NCBI GenBank assembly: GCA_903857865.1 | Contig: CAIOGO010000020.1 | Span: forward strand, 231,064 to 295,063 | Origin: an uncultured bacterium | GTDB taxonomy: Bacteria > Bipolaricaulota > Bipolaricaulia > UBA7950 > UBA9294 | Direction: 5' to 3' | DNA length: 64,000 nt | In this document: piece by piece, positions 34,599 to 43,658 of the stretch | Numbering within the stretch: position 1 is the first letter of the stretch | Layout of the letters: each line of letters opens with the position of its first letter | Notes under the pieces: generated by a model | Databases searched by the model: none | The model's input: the letters and a program-made list of their open reading frames with translations, nothing else | Told to the model about the DNA's origin: nothing | Program-made: the position numbers and the translations under genes

Positions 34599-35687
34599 AT
34601 GGGGTTCTCGTGCGGGCTCGTGGGTCTGCCGAACGCTGGCAAGTCAACCCTCTTCAACGCTCTCGCCAACGCGTCTGCGCGCGTCGAAAGCTACCCGTTC
34701 TGTACCCTTGAAGCCAACGTCGGCAGCATCGCTGTCCCCGACGACCGTCTCGATCGGCTCGCGGCGATGTTCCCGTCTAAGAAGAAAATCCCTACGCATC
34801 TCGATTTCATCGACATCGCCGGCCTGGTTGAGCATGCCAACGAGGGCGAAGGCATGGGGAACCAATTCCTGGCCGAGATCCGCGCCGTCGATGCGATTCT
34901 CCACGTCGTCCGGTGCTTCGAGGACTCTAACGTCGCTCACGTCACGGGCACCCTCGACCCGCGGCGTGACATCGCCATCGTGGAGACGGAACTTCTGCTC
35001 AAGGACCTCGAGACGCTCTCCCGAACCGGGAAGCACCTTCACTTGGAGACCAAGGGGCCAGATCGTCTTGCCCCGGCCCGCGCCGCGGCGTGGGACGCGC
35101 TGGTCGACCACGTGGCCCGCGGACTCCCCGTGCGCTCCGCTCACATCGACCACGTCATCGAGGATCGTGTGCGCGAGGCGAGTCCACTCACCGCCAAGCC
35201 GTACCTGTTCGTGGCAAACGTCGGCGACGAGGGAGAGAATGGCTTCTCCGCCGACGTCGAATCCGCAGCGAGAGAGCGCGGCGCCGAGGTCATCGCCATC
35301 CGCGGGCGCCTCGAGGCGGAGATCGTCGAGGCCACGGCAACAATGGAGGAGAGATCGATGTTCCTCGCCGAGTTCGGCCTCTCCGAGACCAGTCTCGGCC
35401 CCCTCATTCGCGCGGGATACCGCCTCCTCCATCTCGTGACCTTCTTCACGGTGGAAGGGCCCGAAGTGCGAGCGTGGACGGTACGGGAAGGGATGACGGC
35501 GCCCCAGGCGGGCGCACGGATCCATTCCGACTTCGCCGACCGCTTCGTCCTCGCCGAGGTCATGGACCTTCCCCTCCTCATCGCTGCTGGATCCGAGAAG
35601 GCGCTGCGCGAGTCCGGCAAGATCCGACGGGCAGGCCGCGACTACTCGGTCCGGGATGGCGACGTCATCCACTTCATCTGCTCATGA
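34599..35687 (+). CDS. ychF: Redox-regulated ATPase YchF
   Basis: A 362-aa Obg-family P-loop protein that prefers ATP and associates with ribosomes. G1 is GLVGLPNAGKSTLFNAL, G3 is DIAGLVEHANEGEGMGNQFLAEI, and the altered G4 (VANVGDEG instead of NKxD) explains adenine preference. A coiled-coil region and the C-terminal TGS domain (LHLVTFFTVEGPEVRAWTV, DVIHFICS) complete it. GAGGAGG precedes the ATG. The stop overlaps tsaC by ATGA, linking two translation-related genes. Confidence 0.95.
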   Translation: MGFSCGLVGLPNAGKSTLFNALANASARVESYPFCTLEANVGSIAVPDDRLDRLAAMFPSKKKIPTHLDFIDIAGLVEHANEGEGMGNQFLAEIRAVDAILHVVRCFEDSNVAHVTGTLDPRRDIAIVETELLLKDLETLSRTGKHLHLETKGPDRLAPARAAAWDALVDHVARGLPVRSAHIDHVIEDRVREASPLTAKPYLFVANVGDEGENGFSADVESAARERGAEVIAIRGRLEAEIVEATATMEERSMFLAEFGLSETSLGPLIRAGYRLLHLVTFFTVEGPEVRAWTVREGMTAPQAGARIHSDFADRFVLAEVMDLPLLIAAGSEKALRESGKIRRAGRDYSVRDGDVIHFICS

Positions 35688-36298
35688 TCCCTACCGTCAT
35701 GAACGGCGAGGACCCGGGCGTCGCGGCCGCCGTCCGCGACGCGCTCGAAACCGGACAAACGATCATCTTCCCCACCGACACGATCTACGGGATCGGCGGC
35801 AACCCGTGGGATGACGCCGTTGTGGCCAAGGTTCGCGCGCTCAAGGGCCGCAGCGCGGACCAGCCCTTCACGCTTCACGTCGCCTGCGTGGCAGACGTGT
35901 CCCGATACGCGCATGTGGCGGATCGCATTCGATCTGCGGTGAACGAGCTTCTTCCCGGTCCCTACACGCTGATCCTGCCCGCTCGCCCCGAGGCGCCGCC
36001 GTGCTCCGTCACCGCGCACACGATCGGCGTCCGCGTCCCCCGCCACGTCTTCTTTGCATCGATCATGGCGTCCCTGGGAGCTCCCCTCTTCGGGACGAGC
36101 GTGAACGCGCACGGGGAAGACCCGATGTCCGACGTCAACGAGATGATCGACCGCTTCCCGTCCGTGGATCTAGTGATTCTCGGCGACATCGGAGGAAGTC
36201 CGTCCGACATCATCGATCTCTGCGTCGCCCCGCCGCGCGCCCTCCGCGGGCGGCTGCCGGCGTCACTGCGAACTTCTCCGACGGGGAGCGGCGGCTAG
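35684..36298 (+). CDS. tsaC: Threonylcarbamoyl-AMP synthase (Sua5/YciO/YrdC)
   Basis: A 204-aa YrdC-fold enzyme making threonylcarbamoyl-adenylate for tRNA t6A. It has GQTIIFPTDTIYGIGGNPWD, the substrate-binding LKGRSADQPFTLHV, LLPGPYTLILPA, IGVRVPRH and GTSVNAHGEDP. YciO-type relatives share these motifs, so the t6A role is probable rather than proven. It is coupled to ychF. Its stop shares CTAG with the convergent EamA gene stop. Confidence 0.87.
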   Translation: MIPTVMNGEDPGVAAAVRDALETGQTIIFPTDTIYGIGGNPWDDAVVAKVRALKGRSADQPFTLHVACVADVSRYAHVADRIRSAVNELLPGPYTLILPARPEAPPCSVTAHTIGVRVPRHVFFASIMASLGAPLFGTSVNAHGEDPMSDVNEMIDRFPSVDLVILGDIGGSPSDIIDLCVAPPRALRGRLPASLRTSPTGSGG

Positions 36299-37191
36299 GA
36301 CAACCAAAGGATGGCCACTCCGGACACCGCCAGGGCAGTCCCTGCCACCGAGCGCCACGTGATTCGCTCTCCGAACGCCAGAGCGCTAAGGGGCAGGAGG
36401 AACACGGGAGTGAGAGCCATGAGGGTCGACGCCACACCAACGCGGGAAGTGCTCAGCGCGACGAGAGACAACGTGACCCCGAGGACCGGCCCCACCACCG
36501 CCCCGGCGGCCGTGGCCGCCGCGGCAGGACGATCTCGAAGCGCCTCGAAGGTGCTCCGCCAACGGCCGCCGAGCAGCGCAAGCACCCATGCAGCCACGGT
36601 GGCCGCGAGGATTTGCATGACGTTCGTCGACAGAACCGGGAACCCGCCGCTCATTCCCTTCACGCAGAGCACGTAACGCAGCGACTGCGCGACGACGGTC
36701 CCGAGAGCGAAGAGCACTCCGAGTTTGGGATCCCGCGAGGCGTCCTCCTCTCCGAGGGACGGACGCGCCGTGACGATGAGGACGACGGCGGAGACCGTGA
36801 TGGCCACGCCGAGAAGCTGCATCCCCGATAGCCCCTCTCCCATCGTCACCCACGCGAGAAACGCGCTCGACACGGGAATGAGCGCCGTCACGATGGACGT
36901 TCGATGAGGGCCAAGGTGGTAGAGGGCGCGGAACAAGAAGGCATCGGCTAGGGTGAAGCCGATGACGCCCGAGAGGCCAAGCCAGACCCACCTCGCCCCT
37001 TCCACCGCCGTGGGCACGACCACGCCGTACACGACCAGGTGGGCAGTGGCCAGGATCCCCAACGCGAGCAACAGCCGCAAGCGGTTGACGTTGTCCGCAC
37101 CGATCCGCCGAACCGCCACCGTGAACGCAAGATAGCTTCCGGACCAGAGAGCCGCGGTTCCGAGGGCCGCCCACTCGCCGAGGTGATCCAT
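36295..37191 (-). CDS. EamA/DMT-family permease in operon with tryptophanase
   Basis: A 298-aa membrane protein with about ten hydrophobic helices in two EamA repeats (first from GTAALWSGSYLAFTVAV, second from GVLFALGTVVAQSLRYVL), typical of drug/metabolite transporters. GGAGAGGACGC precedes the ATG. It starts 12 bases after the tnaA stop, so it is likely co-transcribed, where many bacteria have a tryptophan permease. It might move tryptophan, indole or another aromatic metabolite (inference). Confidence 0.85.
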   Translation of the reverse strand: MDHLGEWAALGTAALWSGSYLAFTVAVRRIGADNVNRLRLLLALGILATAHLVVYGVVVPTAVEGARWVWLGLSGVIGFTLADAFLFRALYHLGPHRTSIVTALIPVSSAFLAWVTMGEGLSGMQLLGVAITVSAVVLIVTARPSLGEEDASRDPKLGVLFALGTVVAQSLRYVLCVKGMSGGFPVLSTNVMQILAATVAAWVLALLGGRWRSTFEALRDRPAAAATAAGAVVGPVLGVTLSLVALSTSRVGVASTLMALTPVFLLPLSALAFGERITWRSVAGTALAVSGVAILWLS

Positions 37192-37203
37192 GCGTCCTCT
37201 CCA

Positions 37204-38589
37204 CTAGCTCCGCGCCATGGGCGCGAAGCGTGCGGTGAAATGACGGAGCGGGCCCGCTCCCTCCACGATGCGATAGGCCGGCAGTTGGTCGCGCCCGGCG
37301 CTCACGCTGGCGGCCGCACGGACCACGGCGTCGAAGTGGTCGCGAGTATAGACGCGCCGAGGAATCGCGAGGCGGACAAGTTCCAGCCGTGGGTACACCG
37401 AACGGCCGTTCGCGTCCTCGTGGGCGAACATGACGCTGCCGATCTCCACCGCGCGGACTCCCCCTTCGAGGTACAGAGCGTTCGTCACTGCCAGGGCTGG
37501 GAACTGCGCCTGGGGAAACCCGGGGAGAAGTCCGGCGGCATCGATGTACACCGCATGACCGCCCACGGGCTCAAGGATGGGAACCCCATGATCTCTCAGA
37601 CCCGCGGCGAGATAGCGGGTCTCTCCAATGCGGTCGGCAAGATAGTGGACGTCGAGCGCCTCGTAGAGCCCAACCGCGATGCAGTCGAGATCCCGGCCCG
37701 CAAGGCCACCATACGATGTGAATCCCTCCATGAGAATGAGTCGATCGCGAGCTCTCTCGAACAGACTCGAGTCATTGAGCGCAAGGATCCCGCCGATGTT
37801 CGCCAGCCCGTCCTTCTTGGCACTCATCGTCATTCCGTCGGCAAGGGCGAACATCTCCCGCGCGATCTCGAGCGGAGACGCGCCCTCGTAGCCCGGCTCG
37901 CGCTCGTGAATGAAGTAGGCGTTCTCTGCATACCGGCAGGCGTCGAGAATCAAGGGAAGGCCCCGCGCGTGCGCGATCCGACTCACGTCGCGCAGGTTCG
38001 CGAGAGAGACCGGCTGGCCTCCGCCCCCGTTGTTCGTCACCGTCACCATCACGAACGGGACTCGATCGACGCCGACTTCATCCAGCAGGCGCTCGAGCTT
38101 CGCCAGATCCATGTTCCCTTTGAACGGATGCAGGGCACGCGGTTCGTACGCCTCGTCGATGACCAAGTCCACTGGCTGTCCGCCGTTCGCGAGGATGTTG
38201 GCCCGCGTGGTGTCGAAGTGCATGTTGTTCGGGATCACGTGGCCCGGCCGAACGACTGCGGAGAACAGGACGTTCTCGGCGGCGCGCCCTTGGTGCGTTG
38301 GAAGCACGTGGCGGAAACCGAAGATGTCGTCGGCCGCAGCACGGAACCGCTCGTAGCTGCGGCTCCCTGCGTACGCCTCGTCGCCACGCATCATCGCCGC
38401 CCACTGCTCCTGGCTCAGCGCGCCCGTGCCGGAGTCCGTGAGAAGGTCGACGTAGACGTCGGACGACCGCAGGTTGAACATGTTGTACCCTGCCGCCTCG
38501 AGGCAAGCGCGCCGCTCGCCTGCCGAGAGAACCGAAATGGGTTCCACGACCTTGATTCGGTAGGGCTTGTACGCTTCTTGTGGATGCAC
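37204..38589 (-). CDS. tnaA: Tryptophanase
   Basis: A 461-aa PLP beta-eliminating lyase converting tryptophan to indole, pyruvate and ammonia. The PLP lysine is in [14 protein letters not shown]. The close relative tyrosine phenol-lyase is distinguished by two positions. Here HFDTTR carries the Asp seen in tryptophanase rather than Thr, and VRAVEIGS carries Ile rather than the phenol-lyase Arg. The GTG start has GGGAGGAG before it. No obvious tnaC-like leader peptide is seen in the 280 bases upstream. It forms an operon with an EamA permease. Confidence 0.88.
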   Translation of the reverse strand: MHPQEAYKPYRIKVVEPISVLSAGERRACLEAAGYNMFNLRSSDVYVDLLTDSGTGALSQEQWAAMMRGDEAYAGSRSYERFRAAADDIFGFRHVLPTHQGRAAENVLFSAVVRPGHVIPNNMHFDTTRANILANGGQPVDLVIDEAYEPRALHPFKGNMDLAKLERLLDEVGVDRVPFVMVTVTNNGGGGQPVSLANLRDVSRIAHARGLPLILDACRYAENAYFIHEREPGYEGASPLEIAREMFALADGMTMSAKKDGLANIGGILALNDSSLFERARDRLILMEGFTSYGGLAGRDLDCIAVGLYEALDVHYLADRIGETRYLAAGLRDHGVPILEPVGGHAVYIDAAGLLPGFPQAQFPALAVTNALYLEGGVRAVEIGSVMFAHEDANGRSVYPRLELVRLAIPRRVYTRDHFDAVVRAAASVSAGRDQLPAYRIVEGAGPLRHFTARFAPMARS

Positions 38590-38670
38590 CTGTTCTCCTC
38601 CCTCTGACTTGACCGATCAACGCAGACCGCGCGCCCGACCTGTCACGACAAGAGGAAAGGAGGGTGAGGG

Positions 38671-38823
38671 ATGTTCCGTCGCGCCGCCTTCATCGCATCG
38701 AAGGCCCCATCCGCGATTCGGAAGTCAATCCTCGACGAAACCCGCATCCGCTGTCACCCCGCAGAAGAGTATCGTGAACATGGTAGAGCCTACGCCGAGT
38801 GCCTGCAACACGAGGCCGGTTGA
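38671..38823 (+). CDS. Possible small protein, unknown
   Basis: A 50-codon frame starting ATG behind AAGGAGGGTGAGGG, a strong ribosome binding site, and ending 48 bases before the HEAT-repeat gene. The product (RRAAFIASKAPSAIRKSI, then RIRCHPAEEYREHGRAY) is basic and has two Cys. No family is recognised, and chance occurrence in the gap between divergent genes is quite possible. Confidence 0.25.
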   Translation: MFRRAAFIASKAPSAIRKSILDETRIRCHPAEEYREHGRAYAECLQHEAG

Positions 38824-38871
38824 CCCTGCGAACCCTCCCGCCTACAGTTGCCGCAGACACTGAGGAGGAAC

Positions 38872-39714
38872 ATGCGCAAGGACGGAGCCCACGCTTCCCC
38901 GCTCGCGGACGTAGATGCCCTCACAGGGACTCTTGGCGGCAGTGGCCGGGGCACCCGGCTCACGGCGCGCCGACTGGCGCGCCGGCTGGCGGACGAACAG
39001 CTTCCCGTGCTCGATCGGGCTCAGCAGCTGTCGCAGCGCCCCGAGATTCAGGCACGCCTTATCGCATGCGAGCTCGTGCCCTTCTCGTTCGACGAGGATC
39101 CAGAGGAGGCCATGGCTGTGCTCCACGACTTGGTGGCCGACGGCGACCCAGCGGTACGCGCTGCGGCCGTCGCCGCGTGCGCCCGAATCACCCGAACCCA
39201 CTTCGGGCGCATCCTCGAGGTCCTCTCCGGATGGCGCGATAGCCCGTCCCCGCACGTGCGCCGCGCCGTCGTCGTCTCCGCAGCCCGAGCCGCGGAGTCC
39301 ACCAGACTCGAACGGGCCCCGCAACTCATGCGGCTCGTCGACTCCCTCCTCACCGACCGCGATCCCAGCGTGCGGCGCCTCCTCGGACCTTCGGCTCTCG
39401 GCGCCTTCCTCGGTGCCTATCCCGACGTCACGTTCGATTCCCTCATCGGGTGGTCCACGTCCAGCGACCCGCAAGTCCTGTGGAATGTTGCTATGGCCTT
39501 CACCTCCGCGCCCGCTGCACCCCTCGCCAAACGGGCACTCATCGTCTTGCGCAAACTGGCGCTGGACGAACGTCGCACCGTGTGGCGCGCCGTGGCTGCT
39601 GCGATGTGGCAACTCGGCCGCCGTCGCCCGGACGTAGTCCGCCCGGAGCTTGAGCGTTGGCTGGCGGACGAGACGCGGACCAAGGTCGCCCGAGAGGCCT
39701 TGAAGTACCTCTAA
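38872..39714 (+). CDS. HEAT-repeat / DNA-alkylation-repair-like protein
   Basis: A 280-aa all-helical protein built of HEAT-like repeats, e.g. VLHDLVADGDPAVRAAAVAAC, LSGWRDSPSPHVRRAVVVSA, LLTDRDPSVRRLLGPSAL and GWSTSSDPQVLWNVAMAF. The Trp/Asp/Arg pattern and arrangement resemble the COG4335/AlkD-like family, which includes base-excision glycosylases that bind alkylated DNA. No catalytic residue can be confirmed, so a scaffold role is equally open. GAGGAGG precedes the ATG. It is transcribed away from tnaA. Confidence 0.7.
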   Translation: MRKDGAHASPLADVDALTGTLGGSGRGTRLTARRLARRLADEQLPVLDRAQQLSQRPEIQARLIACELVPFSFDEDPEEAMAVLHDLVADGDPAVRAAAVAACARITRTHFGRILEVLSGWRDSPSPHVRRAVVVSAARAAESTRLERAPQLMRLVDSLLTDRDPSVRRLLGPSALGAFLGAYPDVTFDSLIGWSTSSDPQVLWNVAMAFTSAPAAPLAKRALIVLRKLALDERRTVWRAVAAAMWQLGRRRPDVVRPELERWLADETRTKVAREALKYL

Positions 39715-39755
39715 GCCAGCCCTGGAGCCTTCGCCTCCGCATAGTCGGCGATGTC

Positions 39756-40020
39756 ATGAGGACGGATACGCTTCTCCCCGGTGCGGTCGTGACGGGCGGT
39801 TCCCGCGGCAACGGCGCCGCCATTGCCCTCCGACTGGCGCGCCTCGGGTACCGCGTTTGCGTTAACTAGGGCAACTCCGCCGATCGGGCACGCGGAGTTG
39901 TGGACCAGATCGAGACAGCGCAAGGACGAGCCATCGCTGTGCGCGCGGACGTGCGCGACGTCGACGCCATCGAACGTATGACCGACCAAACGGCCACCGC
40001 CTTCGGCAGCGCCTTCTCCC
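39756..40020 (+). pseudogene. Truncated short-chain dehydrogenase remnant
   Basis: The frame from ATG 39756 encodes a Rossmann start (GAVVTGGSRGNGAAIALRLA, RLGYRVCVN). It hits TAG at 39867-39869 and resumes in the same frame with GNSADRARGVVDQIETAQG and RAIAVRADVRDVDAIERM, the next conserved SDR blocks. A single base change at one codon (probably Tyr) explains the stop. Homology ends near 40020, before the catalytic Ser-Tyr-Lys, so both a nonsense mutation and a 3' deletion are present. Confidence 0.8.
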
Positions 40021-40146
40021 GCCTCTGGCTCGGCGTGCGCTCGGCCACCAGCCGCTCGCGGACCGACGAGCTCTCTGCCTCCCCGGATCTCCTTGCGGAG
40101 CTCGACCGCGTGTCGTGCCTTCCGAGCCAGCGTCCGATGGGAACTA

Positions 40147-41334
40147 CTAGCCCCCGCTGACGCAGAGTATCTCGCGCTGGGGCCTCGACAAGAAGACGCT
40201 GCCCGTCTCGGTAACGAGAACATCCTCCTCGAGGCTGACGCCGCCGAACCCATCGGTTGGGACGTGCAACTCAAGAGTGAAGATGTTGCCTTCTTCGACG
40301 GTCCGCTCGACGGCACGCCCATAGCGCTCCCACGCCGGGCCGAGGAGCGTACCGCCATCGTGAGCGCTCTGTCCGATCTGATGCCCGAGCGCGTGCAGAA
40401 ACTCGGGGTACCCACGCTCGACGACGAATCCCCGCGCGATGGCATCGACATCGCGGCCCTTGACTCCGGGCCACAACGAGCGGCTCGCAAGCTCGATCGC
40501 GCCCGCCACGGCCTCGAACGCCCGCGCCACCTCGTCCGGCACCCGATGACGTGCGCCGAAGAAGGTCATGCGTTGAAGATCGGAACAGTAGCCCTCCGCC
40601 CGCACGCCAAAGTCCACATGCAACAAGTGACCTTCCCGCACGCGATTTTCCGTCGGACCCGAGTGGCCGAGGCGCTTCTCGGGACCGGCGTCGACAGCGG
40701 GATTGTGCGCAGCCGCCCACGCCGACGTCACTCCGCGCGCCACCATCTGCTCGTGGAATCGTCGATAGATGGACAGTTCGGTCTCGCCCACCGCCGTCCG
40801 CTCCAAGACGTACGTCAGGATGGACTCGGTGACTTCGACCGCGCGGCGAACGCGTCGCACTTCATCCGGGAGCTTCCGCCCCCGCAACCGCGCGAGGAGG
40901 TCCTCGCTCGACACGAGCCGATTGCGGTACGGGGTCCCGGCGAGCGCTTCCTCCAGGAGTTCACGCATTCCTGCCGTCAATCCATCCGCTGTCACGTCGG
41001 ACTTGCTGACATTGATGGCGATCGCGCGCGGATCGAGTCGACGAAGCTCCTCGAGCAGAGGAGCGCGGATCCCCCGGTCGTACGGAACGACACGGTCGAA
41101 GAGCCCGTCAGGGAGTCCATCCGCGTCGAACCTCCCGACGATCGCCGTGCGGCCTCCGCCTCGTGCATACAGAAAGGCCGCGGGCCACACCACGTTTCCC
41201 CGAAACGCGATCCGCAGCGCCGGATCGGCGATCTCGTCGGTCTCACGCACGAACACGAGCCAGACGTCCAGCCCCAGCTCTTCGAGGATCCTGCACGCTT
41301 GATCCGCTTTGGCAGTGGCCAATTCGTCTTTCAC
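40147..41334 (-). CDS. M24 family metallopeptidase (Xaa-Pro aminopeptidase-like)
   Basis: A 395-aa pita-bread-fold peptidase. The five metal ligands are present: Asp in LLHVDFGVRA, Asp in GYCSDLQRM, His in HALGHQIGQSAHDGG, Glu in FTLELHV, and Glu in SLEEDVLVT. The N-terminal creatinase-like domain (residues about 1-160) precedes them. GTG at 41334 with GGGAGG upstream is preferred over a longer frame whose extension overlaps nothing coding. Cytoplasmic; substrate probably Xaa-Pro peptides. Confidence 0.9.
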   Translation of the reverse strand: MKDELATAKADQACRILEELGLDVWLVFVRETDEIADPALRIAFRGNVVWPAAFLYARGGGRTAIVGRFDADGLPDGLFDRVVPYDRGIRAPLLEELRRLDPRAIAINVSKSDVTADGLTAGMRELLEEALAGTPYRNRLVSSEDLLARLRGRKLPDEVRRVRRAVEVTESILTYVLERTAVGETELSIYRRFHEQMVARGVTSAWAAAHNPAVDAGPEKRLGHSGPTENRVREGHLLHVDFGVRAEGYCSDLQRMTFFGARHRVPDEVARAFEAVAGAIELASRSLWPGVKGRDVDAIARGFVVERGYPEFLHALGHQIGQSAHDGGTLLGPAWERYGRAVERTVEEGNIFTLELHVPTDGFGGVSLEEDVLVTETGSVFLSRPQREILCVSGG

Positions 41335-41460
41335 GGCACCTCCCGCGGTTCCAATCCCTTCCCACACGTGAACACCCGCCGCCGCCCCGTGAACCTCTGG
41401 CCGGACAGTCAACACTCACTTATGATGAACACCGGTCATCGTACAGAAAGGGGGTTCGAT

Positions 41461-41691
41461 GTGAAGTTCCTTCGTGGCGTTATTCGGGGTGGCGGAATCG
41501 GAGCGTTCTTCTTCTTCAGCTGGATCATCCAGCTTCTCTGGAACAGCATCCTCGTCGACCAGTTGGGCCTGGTCGCAACAAAGGTGACGTACTGGCAGGC
41601 CGCCGCATTGTGGTTCCTGTCGATCATCTTCTTCGCCTGGGCGGGAATCGGCAGCTCGCCAAGCCTTCGCCGATGGTGGAAGTGGGAGTAG
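41461..41691 (+). CDS. Small two-helix membrane protein, unknown
   Basis: A 76-aa protein with two transmembrane segments (GGIGAFFFFSWIIQLLWNSIL and TYWQAAALWFLSIIFFAWAG) and a short basic aromatic tail (SLRRWWKWE). The GTG start follows AGGGGG at 6 bases. It lies 10 bases before an exonuclease gene. No family recognised. Confidence 0.65.
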   Translation: MKFLRGVIRGGGIGAFFFFSWIIQLLWNSILVDQLGLVATKVTYWQAAALWFLSIIFFAWAGIGSSPSLRRWWKWE

Positions 41692-41701
41692 CCGCCTGAA
41701 T

Positions 41702-42310
41702 GTGACTGCGCACTCTCTGCCATCTGACGCGGTGCCCGATGCGTGGGGGGAGCTTCGTCGGCTCACGGCGGAGCCCTTCGTCATTCTCGACACGGAGACA
41801 ACAGGCCTCCTCAATCCGGAAGTGGTCAGCGTCGCGGTCGTCGACGACCGCGGGCGGCCACTGCTCCACCAGCTCGTGCGACCGGAGAAGCTCATCGAGC
41901 CTGGGGCGGCGCGTCTGACGGGGCTGTCCCTTGAGGCGCTCAAGGGGAAGCCGTCTTTCCTTGAGATCGCACCGGCCGTCGCAGGCGCCATTCGAGGGCA
42001 TCGCGTCGTGATCTACAACGCCGCCTACGATGTCGCGACACTGCAGAACACGCACCGACGCTACGGTCTCGACATGCCGATCTTCGAGCCTTGGTGTGCG
42101 ATGGAGTGGTTCGCCCGCATCTACGGGCAATGGGACCCCGAGCGGAACGCCTTCGTGTGGCAGTCACTCACTAAGGCCGCGGCTTTCTTCGGAGTGCGCG
42201 TCGAGACCGCGCACGACGCGCTCGCCGACTGCATGACGACGTGGCACGTCCTCCAGGAGGCGGTGCGGCGCTCCGGCCTCCGACGGTGCGGCATGGATTC
42301 TCTCTTCTAG
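41702..42310 (+). CDS. DnaQ-like 3'-5' exonuclease domain protein
   Basis: A 202-aa DEDDh exonuclease. ExoI is FVILDTETTGLLNPEVV, ExoII is VVIYNAAYDVATLQNTHRR, and ExoIII with the catalytic His is RVETAHDALADCMTTW. All acidic residues are kept. It may be a proofreading subunit-like or RNA/DNA-processing enzyme; the family includes DNA polymerase III epsilon, RNase T and free-standing exonucleases. GTG start with a weak ribosome binding site. Confidence 0.88.
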   Translation: MTAHSLPSDAVPDAWGELRRLTAEPFVILDTETTGLLNPEVVSVAVVDDRGRPLLHQLVRPEKLIEPGAARLTGLSLEALKGKPSFLEIAPAVAGAIRGHRVVIYNAAYDVATLQNTHRRYGLDMPIFEPWCAMEWFARIYGQWDPERNAFVWQSLTKAAAFFGVRVETAHDALADCMTTWHVLQEAVRRSGLRRCGMDSLF

Positions 42311-42390
42311 GTGCATCTCTCGCTAGACCGGAGCGCGCTCGCGTGAGAGTCCACCGCACGGTACAGTTCCTTTCGCCGGACGGAGGCCCG

Positions 42391-42852
42391 ATGACCGATC
42401 AGATGTACCGACAGCCTAAGGACGCCATGTTGGGCGGGGTCTGCCGCGGCCTCTCCCAGTACTTCCGCGTGGATGCGACTCTCGTACGGATTCTCTTTCT
42501 CCTGTTTGGCGTCCTGACGGGGTTTGGGATCCTCGTCTATCTCGCTCTGTGGATCATCCTGCCCGTCCCCGGCGAATCACCCGCGACGTCGCGGGGCGAG
42601 CGCGTGCAAGACGTGGCGGAGACGCTCACCGATCGAGCAGCGGCCCTAGGATCGGAGGTTCAGCAAGTCGCCCGACATCCTCTCATGGTGCCTGCCGCCG
42701 CGGTGACTCTCATCGCGTTCGGCGCGGTCCTCTTGCTGCACAATCTCGGCGTCCGCTGGATGTGGTGGGCCAATCCGGGAACCCTCTGGCCGGCCCTTCC
42801 CATTCTCGTGGGCCTTGCGTTCCTCTGGCGATGGATACGAGGAGCATCGTGA
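42391..42852 (+). CDS. PspC domain membrane protein
   Basis: A 153-aa protein beginning with a PspC domain (YRQPKDAMLGGVCRGLSQYFRVDATLVRILFLLF in successive blocks), followed by a membrane helix and linker. A LiaF/DUF5668-like transmembrane segment ends it (AAAVTLIAFGAVLLLHNLG, LWPALPILVGLAFLWRW). CGGAGG precedes the ATG. The stop TGA overlaps the next ATG, so a second small membrane gene was meant to be co-translated. An envelope-stress role is inferred from the family. Confidence 0.88.
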   Translation: MTDQMYRQPKDAMLGGVCRGLSQYFRVDATLVRILFLLFGVLTGFGILVYLALWIILPVPGESPATSRGERVQDVAETLTDRAAALGSEVQQVARHPLMVPAAAVTLIAFGAVLLLHNLGVRWMWWANPGTLWPALPILVGLAFLWRWIRGAS

Positions 42853-43031
42853 TGCGCAGATCCGTGCTTGGAATTCTTGCACCGCTCGCTTCACGCCGGC
42901 CGGCACAGCGCTTCTCTTGAACACGCTCGGCGCTCTTCCCTGGGACATCTGGGACAACATCGCCCGCTGGTGGCCCGCTCTGCTCATTCTCCTCGGCCTT
43001 GGGGGTACTCGCGAAGAACCTCAGGGCCTAG
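42852..43031 (+). pseudogene. LiaF-TM/DUF5668-like small membrane gene with two compensating frameshifts
   Basis: The ATG at 42852 gives RRSVLGILAPL, and in that frame TGA soon follows. The frame +2 relative to it carries the expected TALLLNTLGALPWDIWDNIARWWPALLILLGLG segment, in pieces, but has no start. After the G-run at 43001-43005 the original frame returns with VLAKNLRA and TAG at 43029-43031. One missing base near 42890 and one extra G in the run restore a protein of about 60 aa. Sequencing error at homopolymers or true decay both fit. Confidence 0.7.
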
Positions 43032-43059
43032 CGGCCCCGAGCCTCCCGCGACGACGAGC

Positions 43060-43509
43060 CTAGAGTCCCGCCTTCGGCTTCCAGAACTCCCAGAACCTAC
43101 GCCCGACGAGATTCGCCTGCACGTCCCCGTTGCGAAGGGTCACGACGAGATCCATCACGTAGTCTCTATGCGTCCGCACATTGACGACGCGGCACACTGC
43201 CGCCGCCCGCCCCGAGAGCTTTCCGCCCGCAAGCGCGAGTTCGACATTGCCAAGGTCCAGCTGTCCATAGGTCAACGCAAGTACGATATCGGCCGTTTGC
43301 TCATCGCTCACGGTCCGGAGATCGCGTCGCCCAAGGACAACTCGGAGCTCGCCGGCGAAGTCCACGACGGCTGACGAGGCTTCGCCGCCGATGCGAAGAG
43401 CGACCGTCTTTGCCCCTGCAAACGGATCAGGCGCCGGCCAGGCGAGGATGACGACCGCCGCGACCACAACCGCACTTGCACCCACCAGAATCCACGACCT
43501 CCGTACCAT
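43060..43509 (-). CDS. Membrane-anchored protein, unknown
   Basis: A 149-aa protein with one N-terminal helix (SWILVGASAVVVAAVVILAWP) and a beta-rich extracytoplasmic domain (TVALRIGGEASSAVVDFAGEL, DIVLALTYGQLDLGNVELALA) ending RRFWEFWKPKAGL. GGGAGAGGG precedes the ATG. No family recognised. It is transcribed divergently from the TlpA-like gene. Confidence 0.65.
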   Translation of the reverse strand: MVRRSWILVGASAVVVAAVVILAWPAPDPFAGAKTVALRIGGEASSAVVDFAGELRVVLGRRDLRTVSDEQTADIVLALTYGQLDLGNVELALAGGKLSGRAAAVCRVVNVRTHRDYVMDLVVTLRNGDVQANLVGRRFWEFWKPKAGL

Positions 43510-43605
43510 CGCTTCCCTCTCCCTTTCCGTGGCCCGCTTCCCGGACCCGCGCCGGCGAATCCTCGCGAAGAGACCTACGGTCCCTCTCTTGAGGAGTCGA
43601 CCGAC

Positions 43606-43633
43606 TTGTCGTATGGTCCGCGGGTACTATACC
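43606..43633 (+). promoter_or_regulatory. Predicted promoter of the TlpA-like gene
   Basis: TTGTCG (43606-43611) and TATACC (43628-43633), spacer 16, 25 bases before the proposed GTG start. Confidence 0.45.
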
Positions 43634-43658
43634 GCAGGGACCAAAAGGGGTGCCACGA

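Noticed and set aside
37204-38589. Tyrosine phenol-lyase instead of tryptophanase
   Set aside because: The Asp in HFDTTR and Ile in AVEIGS follow tryptophanase, not the Thr and Arg of phenol-lyase.
38590-38670. tnaC-like tryptophan leader peptide before tnaA
   Set aside because: No short frame with a key Trp and suitable ribosome binding site was found on the minus strand.
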